A DNA stretch of 64,000 bases from Crossaster papposus. Its lineage: Eukaryota; Echinodermata; Asteroidea; Velatida; Solasteridae. This document shows positions 10,901 through 19,900 of the stretch, one piece after another. Under the pieces are notes generated by a model. The model had not been told where the DNA came from and ran no database searches. It worked only from the letters and a program-made list of their open reading frames with translations. The position numbers and the translations under genes were made by a program. Within the stretch, counting starts at the first letter, position 1. Every line of letters begins with the position of its first letter. Location: positions 682,001-746,000 of the forward strand of contig JBAIAA010000704.1 in the NCBI GenBank assembly GCA_037893245.1, read 5' to 3'.

Positions 10901-13900
10901 TTTGTTTCTTTCTCACCTCAATTAAAGGTAGGATACATTATTTGCAGATATCAAAACATTTTACTACCGAATTATTAGAAAATATCTCACTTATTTAAAA
11001 GTAAATAATGATTGTAGGCATCCAGCAAAATGATTTCGCTAGATATCTTGTAATTGTTCCGAGAAATTGAATTTCTGGTTTTTTTTATCACGATCGCCGG
11101 ACGGCAAAAGATCCACTGCCTGAAGGCCGGTTCATACTCGGCGCGAAAGCAAACGCGAACGCGAATTTGTGACGTCAGGGGGAGTTTTCGCGATGCGAAA
11201 TCGCAAAAGTTGAACACATTTCAACTTGGGCGAATGTTCGCAGCGAATGCTATGTGACGTCAAATTCGTATCGCATTCGATTTCGCGTGAAGTATGAACC
11301 GGCCTTGACGCCGGTTAAAAACGAACCTCGTTTTTATTGCTTTTCTTAACATCTATGATTGTAAAACTTCGAACAGGTCAGTTAAACGATAATTACAATA
11401 AAATACCGACCCCCCAAATCCACCAAGTCATGATACTTTAAACAAATACCAATGGTGTATCCTACCTTTTAAGCACCACCTACATGTATCAGGCGCGGAT
11501 CTAGGATTTTTTTAGACGGGGGGCACACCAAAAACGTGAAAATGCGAGCGCGAAGCGCGAAGCCCTTAAGGCGTGGGGTCCGAATTTTTGGGATTTTATA
11601 TGCTTTGTGGTGCAATCTGAGGCGATTCCTGGCCTCTTTCCTCTGAATTTTTCTTTCCTAAGAATTATGGAGATTTTAATGGAGAATATATATATAAATA
11701 AATATATACTATATCTAAATTTATTTATGAATGTGTGGCACACCCAAAACTGGAAAATGCGAACGCGAAGCGTGGGGTCTGGGGCCCGCTTAAGGGCCCC
11801 GAAATTGGTTGGATTATATATGCTTTGTGGTGCAATCTGAGGCGATTCCTGGCCACTTTCCTCTGAGATTTTTAGCAAAAATGTAAAATAAATATATTGA
11901 GATAAAATTGAGAATTATAGAGATTATAATAGAGAATATATATATATATAAATATATATTACATATACATTTATTGATGAATGTGGGGCACCATAGGGCA
12001 CACCCCAAATTTGAAAATGTGAGCGCGGGGCGCGAAGCATTGAGGGCGTGGGGTCCGGGGCCCGCTTAAAGGCCCCGGGAAATTTTGGATTCTATATGCT
12101 TTGTGGTGCAATCTGAGGCGATTCCTGGCCTCTTTCCTCTGATTTTTTTAGCAAAAGTTTTCAAGATTCCGTGGAGATAAAATGAAGAATTATGAAGATT
12201 ATAAATATATTATAAATATATAATATATATAAATTTACTATATGAATGTGGGCCACACCCAAAACTGGAACATGCGAGAATATATATATAGCAAAACTGT
12301 CGCCAAAAAGATGAGCTTTCGGACAATGTCCTAGCTTAGGTTGGACAAACAATAGCTATATGAACAAACCAACCAACTAACATTCTTACACAAGGTCATT
12401 AACAACATAAACATTCATCCAGATATACTGCAATAAAAGGGTAATTGGCAATGGAGGGGACATTACTGCCAGTTCAATGGCCACATGACCACATTAATTC
12501 TTTCTCTTGTTTACACTCTAATGCACTTCAAAAGTCGCCTAAAATAAACATATTTTATACATGGCATAGCCTTGGTCAAGGCGCGTTCGTCGTTATCCGT
12601 CTGTCGTTATTCGTCCAGAAATATATACGCCACGCGCGCCCCGCATAATGCGCTCGCGCTCCCCGTGCAAAGATACAGCGCGAACAGCGACCTCATACGG
12701 CCACTATTTATGCAAATTAACTGAAGCTACTTTTTCGCCTTGGATCAACGGTTTTTGAAATCTTATGTTTTTCCTATATTTTGCGCCACATTTCTAGCGC
12801 ATGACCTCGTATGCGAATACAGATAAGTATAGGCGGGGCTAAGAAGATGTGGAGTGTCCAATCACAACGCGGTTGAATCCCGACGCCATCAAATTTGATG
12901 CAGTTACTTATTGCAGCATGACATTTTAAGACAAAAGTGGCGGATATTCAGCGTCGTCTGTCGTCCGAAGATCTGTCGTGTTGTTTGAATTCTGCAGCGA
13001 AAATATTATCCCTCGAAGATTTTAGACCAGAGCAGCGAAAGGCCTTAGAATCCTTTCATTTCCCGACTGCGCCCCAAATTCGCCTTTTCGTGAAAACGCT
13101 AAAAGCCAGTACGCGCCAAATTCGCCCAATTCGCTTTTTCGTGAAAACGCCCACCAAAGCGCCCCTTCATAAACACGGTTAAAGTCAACGCTATTTTAAA
13201 GGCCCGGTCACACCGCCCGAACTTTGTTGGAGCGTTCCTTGAACGGTAGGGAGAGGGGGCCGAATTTCGACAACGCTGGTCACCGCGCACAAAATGGGAA
13301 ACAAATCGAAAACACGGGCGTTGCCTTAGCGGTGCACCGCTGATGGCCCTGTCACACCAGAACATTTTAGGCCAACGCGTGAGTGACGTGTTGTAATTTT
13401 GGCAACACGCTGGCAAACGCTGACCAACGCTAGGCCAGCGTTAGCAACACGCTGAGCGCGTTACTCACGCGCTGGGACATACTGTCACACGCTGAGGAAA
13501 ACATATTTTTTTCAACATACATACAATTTCCAGCGTTTGCCAGCGTGTGACTGCACACGCTGGCGGAGCGTTGGGGGTTTGTTACTCACGCGTCGAACAC
13601 GCTAGACGATCGTTATCAACCCGCTACTCACACGCTGGCGCACGCTGGCGTACGCTGGCGTACGCTGGCGACACGCTGGTTATGGCCCTGTCACACCAGA
13701 ACGTTTTAGGCCAATGCATGAGTAGCGCGTTAAAAATAGTTGATACGCTGGCAATCGCTGAACTTTCACAGAAGAAGTCAAGTGGAACCGTGATTTCAGC
13801 GTGTCCATACAGGTTGATAACGGGTTCATAGCGTATGCCAGCGCGTGAGTATCGTGTGAGGAACGCGCTCAGCGTGTGAGGAACGTATCACTGATTTAGT

Positions 13901-16900
13901 AAAAATACGACAGCGGGTCGCCAGCGTGTGAGTAGTGGGTTGGTAACGATCGTCTAGCGCGTTCGACGCGTGAGTAACGACCATCCTGCGCGCCGCCAGC
14001 GTGTGCAGTCACACGCTGGCAAACGCTGAAATTTTTAGGTATGTTGAAAAATGTATTTTTGCCTCAGCGTGTGACAGCGTGTTCCAGCGTGTGGGTAACG
14101 CGCTTAGCGTGTTGCGAACGCTGGCCTAGCGTTGGTCAACGTTTACCCGCGTGTTACCGAAATTCCAACACGTTGGCCTAAAACGTTCTGGTGTGACAGG
14201 GCCATTAGTGTAGTAGCGCGTCGGCTTTTTATACAACTAATCATGTGGTCGTTGCAGTACGCTGGCGCGCGTTGGAACGCGCTACTCACGCGCTGGGCAG
14301 TCGTTCATCAGTCGTCGAGCGCGTTACTAACGCGTTACTCACGCGCTGGCGAACGCTATGAACCCGTTAACAACGCGTTATGGACACGCTGAAATCACGG
14401 TTCCACTTGACTTTGTCTGTGGAAGTTCAGCGTTTGCCAGCGTATCAACTATTTTTAACGCGCTACTCACGCGTTGGCCTAAAACGTTCTAGTGTGACAG
14501 GGCCATGAAGCCGGCTATGCTTTAGCGTTGGTTTAACGGTAGCGAGCGGTAGCGAGCGTTGGTTTAGCGGTGACACCTCCATACCAATGCCAAACCAAAG
14601 TTCATCACCGCAATGGATCGCTGCTTCAACGCCCGACACCGTTCCAGCAATCCCGTGTCCGCTCGTAAAACGCTTACAACCGCTCCACCAAAGTTTGTGC
14701 AACGTTTAATCACCGCCCGGGCAAAGCTGGCGAAGCAGCGGTGGTCCAGCGTTCAAGATTTCTGCGTTGGCCTAGCGGACCAAAGCGTCCACGAACTTGC
14801 GTCTAGCGGTGCCAAACTTTCACTGGGCGTTGTTGGAGCGGTGGTGAACTTTGCCGGAGCGGAAAATTGCCCGCTCCTCACCGCTCGCAATATTTTGTGC
14901 AGCTCAAAACTTTCGGAGCGGTAGGAGGGACCATCAGCGGTGGCCGAGCGTATACGGCGTTGCCTTAACGGGGGCCAACTTCTGTTAAACGGTGGTGAAC
15001 GGTTACGAGCGGTGATGATTTTTTTTCACCGCTCCAGGAACGCTCCAGCAAAGTTCTGGCGGTGTGACCGGGCCTTAAACTCGCCGCGCCTCTTCATAAC
15101 AACGCAAAACGGCACTTGAGGATCAATTCGCCCATTCGTTAATTAGGATTTTAATGATTTTTGGGATGTATAACTTCACCAGGTTGTAGATATTGCAATA
15201 TTTAATCGTTTTCATCAAAAAACCAAATATCGATAAATAGACGATTTTTCATGAAATTCGCCCCTTCGTGAAAACGGTGACGAATTGTTGTTTCTTACAC
15301 ACATGTCCGCAGAATGCGATGCACTGGTGGAATATATGTGACTAGAGTTACGAGTGGCAAGAAAACAGCCTGATCTTTTAGAGAATGTAGGCACTGGTGG
15401 ATTATATGCGACTAGAGTCATGAGTAGCACCAACACAGCCTGATCTTTAGAGTGAAAATGTTAATCTCAGAAATGCGTTCTCGTGAGATATTGCAGGAAT
15501 AACACAAAAAAGGCAATTTTGTGTAAGGGTAGTTGTGTACTTTTAAATGCTCTTTCCGCATTTGGGCACTTTCCAAATCAGAATGTTCCCTTAACTTATA
15601 ATAAGTAATTATCGTTTATCATATGGTTTTATTTGGGCAAAACTGTTTTATCATTATTACATTGTTTCTGTTTGATGTCATTGCCAGGTATTACTGACTT
15701 CCAAGCATTATCCAAGACCAATCCAGGCCAGAATGTTGAATTCAGATGTGTAGGCTCATCAGTATATAATATAGACAACTACCTCACCTTGTCCACATCT
15801 ATTGATGACAGTGGTTCTACCTATTCCCACACATCTTCTTCATATACCAATAAACTGTTCACCAACACATTCTCTGTACCTGGACTTCAACATGGTCAGA
15901 CATTGTACTGTATCATTGCCTTCTCTGTTTTGAAATCTACAAGAAGCTTGTCAGTGGAATTTTACGGTAGGTAATAACTATTTGTACATGGCAAATTAGC
16001 TTTAATAAAAAAAATAACAAATTGAAGTATCTTTTCCGTGAAAGGACCCTTCAATTTTGTTCCAGAAGTCGTTGGATTCATTGTTAATTCCAGATTTGAA
16101 TTTACACCAACAGATTTCAGATTTTGTCCAGTGTAATGAGCGAGTAAAGCATGTCCGAATGTTGGGAAACTTGTGTCATACTGAGATTGGTGTTTAATTG
16201 TAAAAGCAATAGAGTCAATGTCGTTCTGGAATAAAATGAAGGCATCTTTCCTTGTAATTTGTATTGATACAAGTGTAAAAGTAACCAAAAAAAAACACAT
16301 TTTCTTTTCTAGCTTGTTTGATTGTTCATAGTAGTACAAAATGCACAATTGCACACGTGTCCGCAAAATGCGATGCACTGGTGGATAATATGCGACTAGA
16401 GTCACAAGTAGCACCAAAACAGCCTGATTTTTTTATAGTGAAAATGTTGATCTCGGAAATGCATTCTCATGGGATATTACATGAATAACACACAAAAAGG
16501 CAAATGTTTAAGGGTAGTTGTGTACTTGTAAATGCTCTTTTCAGTTAGCATCGCATTTGGGTACCTTCCAAATCAAAATGTTCTCTTAACTTATAATAGG
16601 CCTAAGTAATTATCGTTTATCATAAGGTTTTTCTTTAATCATTATTACATTGTTTCTGTTTGGTGTAATTACCAGGTATTACTGACTTCCAGGCATTATC
16701 CAAGACCAATCCAGGCCAGAATGTTGAATTCAGATGTATAGGCTCATCAGAATATGATCTTTCAGCTAACTCCCTCACCTTGTCTACATCTACTGATGGC
16801 AGTGGTTCTACCTATCCCCACACATCTACTTCATATACCGATAGACTGTTCACCAACACATTCTCTGTACCTGGACTTCAACATGGTCAGACATTGTACT

Positions 16901-19900
16901 GTATCTTTTCTCTCAATGGTTTGGAATCTACAAGAAGCTTGTCAGTGGAATTTTATGGTAGGTAATAACTATTTGTACATGACGATATAGTTTTAAATAA
17001 TAAAGAAATAACACATTGAAGTATCTTTTACGCATAATGGCACTTTAGTTTCAGTATTTTGTTGGGATTCATTGTTAATTTAGATTTTGAATTTACACCG
17101 ATTTTTAATTGACACCAATTAATGGATTTCATATTTTGTCCAGTGAGTAAAGCATTCCGATTTCTTCAAATGTTGGAAAATTTGTATCATACTGAGATTG
17201 GTGTTCAATTGTAAAAGTAAAGGAGCCAATGCTGTTCTGGAACGAAATTAAGATATCTTTGCGTCAAGTTATTTTGTAGTGATACAAGTGTAAATGTAAC
17301 TTGGAAAACAGGTCTTTTTTGCTTGTTTGATTGTTTTCTGAATCACGTGATAACCAAATATAACTGACTTCAAGGAGGGATCAAATACCAATACAGACCA
17401 GAATGCTGTACTCAAGTTTGGGATTATTAACAAATTTCTCACAACCAACTATAGTTGAAACTTAAGCTTAGCCACAGCCGAGACAAATGTATAGCAGAAT
17501 CAATGATCTATTGCATTAATTTACAAAATAACATTTTTGCATATTCTATATAATAGTCATGCACACATTTATCTGTTCCAGATGATGGACATGGGCACAA
17601 TGTTTTTCATTGTATGTTATGGAAATAAAGAGCTATTAGTTTGAATTATACTTTATAATTATTATGGTACATTTGAAGACGTCAAAATGTACAAAACCGC
17701 TAAATGCCATTAATTTGATTAATGTACACTGGGCATTCAGCGCTTTCATTTGATATTGTTATCTTATTGTTCATAGAAGTGGCGTTTCGTGTTTTGTTTG
17801 CCTGAAGTCTTCATTTGTTATTTCCTTTGATTCAGTTCTTCCTGTGCTGAGTCAGTCACCCAGTGTATCAGTTACATCTACATCAGCTACCGTCAGCTGG
17901 CAGCCATGGGGTTCCAATGGGATGGACACGGGAGATGGACCAGTCATTGCATACAAAGTCTATTCCTCCCCTGCACCCCCCATAGCATGGACTGTTGCTG
18001 GTAATGAGACAGTTACCAACCCACCTCAGTCTTCGTTCAGCTTTACTGTTCAACCACTGGAACCAAACACTGTGTATATGTTCAGTGTGGCTGCAGTGAG
18101 AGAGGGCCCAGGAGGAGAAGGGACAAGGAGTCCTGCTACTAGTAGGACGACCCTACCTGAGCTACCGTCTACACCAACCACACAAACCACTGAATCAGCT
18201 ATTACCTCAGACCCAGGCTCACCAACTACACAATCTAACACGGCACTGCCTACCACACAACCACCCAGAGGTACCACAGGTAAAGTACACAGTCATCATC
18301 TGTCATACAGTATACAGATCTTGGCAAAATGCAATGGTTTTTTTGGCTGACCAGGGGCACGTTCAATAGCGCAATACGTATGCGCCATATCCGTGTACCT
18401 TCACTATGAAACTTACGGTTCCGCTAACTACCACAGAGTCAACATCTGAATCAACTACATTCAACCAACAGACCACTTAGATCGAAGGTAAAATTAGGAC
18501 ACATGAAAAGTTATGGTTTCTTGATGTTTGTCAACCTAAATTAGTTATTGACTGAAAGTAGTATATTTATGTTGGATTTGTGTTTATAGCAACAACTCCA
18601 CAACCCACCACAGCTGGTCCATCGAGCACAGTTCTTATTGCTGTCATTGTCGTCGTCATAATCATCGTGATTGTCGTGGCTGTGGTTTTATGCCTTTATT
18701 TTCGGCATCATCGAAAACCAACACAACAGCCACCAAAGACACAATCAGCAGGAGAACAGGAATTGGTAGGTGCCATATTTGGCGGAGTTATGCAAAAGGT
18801 TTCCACTTAACCTTACGCGTGTTTCCAATAATATCCTTCTTACGTTTGCGGGATAATTCTATTTAACTCAATGCTGCACCCACTCTACACGCAATACATG
18901 TAGTTATAATATTAAAAAACACCTACACTTAGGGAGACAATCCCATAGGGATGTACACAAACTTAAAACAGTCCTAACTTGTTTACCCTAACCCCTTTCT
19001 ATAAGATCTTTGAGATTTATGTTATTTAGATCCCAATCTGTCGTTCTAGAGCAAAAATAACTCCCAAATATCGTTTTATATCGTTTTTTTAACCAGTTCG
19101 CACCGGATGACGTATATAAACGCAAAGTTTTCCCCAGATTCAAAACGGATGAGGCATAAACACACGCCACGAGCAAGGCCAGAAATGTCTGTCAGCAGCA
19201 AGCAAGGCCGAAAATGCGTGGTTATGCTCCCCGGTACTATCGGCCTGAACCCGCCTCGAATCGAGTTTCGTTAAAAATAATCCCGTATGTCGGTTCGGTG
19301 ATGTTAAAATAATCCCGGCGCGAACTGGTTAAGGTAGCTATACACTTAGGGAGACACTGAAATGCCTCCCTAAAGGCTCATTTAGTAAAATAGTGCCTCA
19401 TCTATATAACAATGTGATCATTTACTGTGTCGACATGGTTTGGTTTCTGGTTCATAGACCACGTATGTGAATGAGATCTCACCGGACAGTGTCACCGGGA
19501 TATCAGACTATGAGAGGGTTGGTGGTGAATGCACAACGTCTTATGAAGTAGTTGGTATTAACATGCCGCCATCAGCATCAACCTATGAGGACGTGGGCCT
19601 GCCATCTTGGGCACGTCAGTGGGGTATTCCTTGGGATGACCTGATAGTTGGCAAGAAGGTCTTAGGCGAAGGACACTTTGGAGAAGTTCGCGACGGAGCA
19701 GTGATGGTGGAAGAAGAAGTTTCCAAGGCGGCTATAAAGACACTGAAGGGTAAGCACTAAATAGAATATTTTGGAAATTACCACTGAAAAAATAAACTGA
19801 AAACCTTCTCTATTGAGTCCAAAGAACGAGAATAGGGTCGATCGATGAGGCATATGCCATAAATTAAGTATTTCCCGGTTTAAATTGAAATTCGAATTTA

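Larger units (their letters stand above)
10760..15687 (+). other. copy B intron 8, enlarged by transposon insertions
   Basis: 4.9 kb against 1.9 kb in copy C (53736-55660). Alignment by eye shows copy C lacks about 11488-12480, 12565-13060 and 13200-15075; those are described separately. The remaining sequence is shared. No exon-like open stretch was seen. Confidence 0.7.

Noticed and set aside
13547-14392. Open frames in the CACGCTGG-rich block (13547-13831, 14132-14392, 14613-14924)
   Set aside because: They lie in a non-autonomous foldback element; no domain, and the frames follow the repeat composition.
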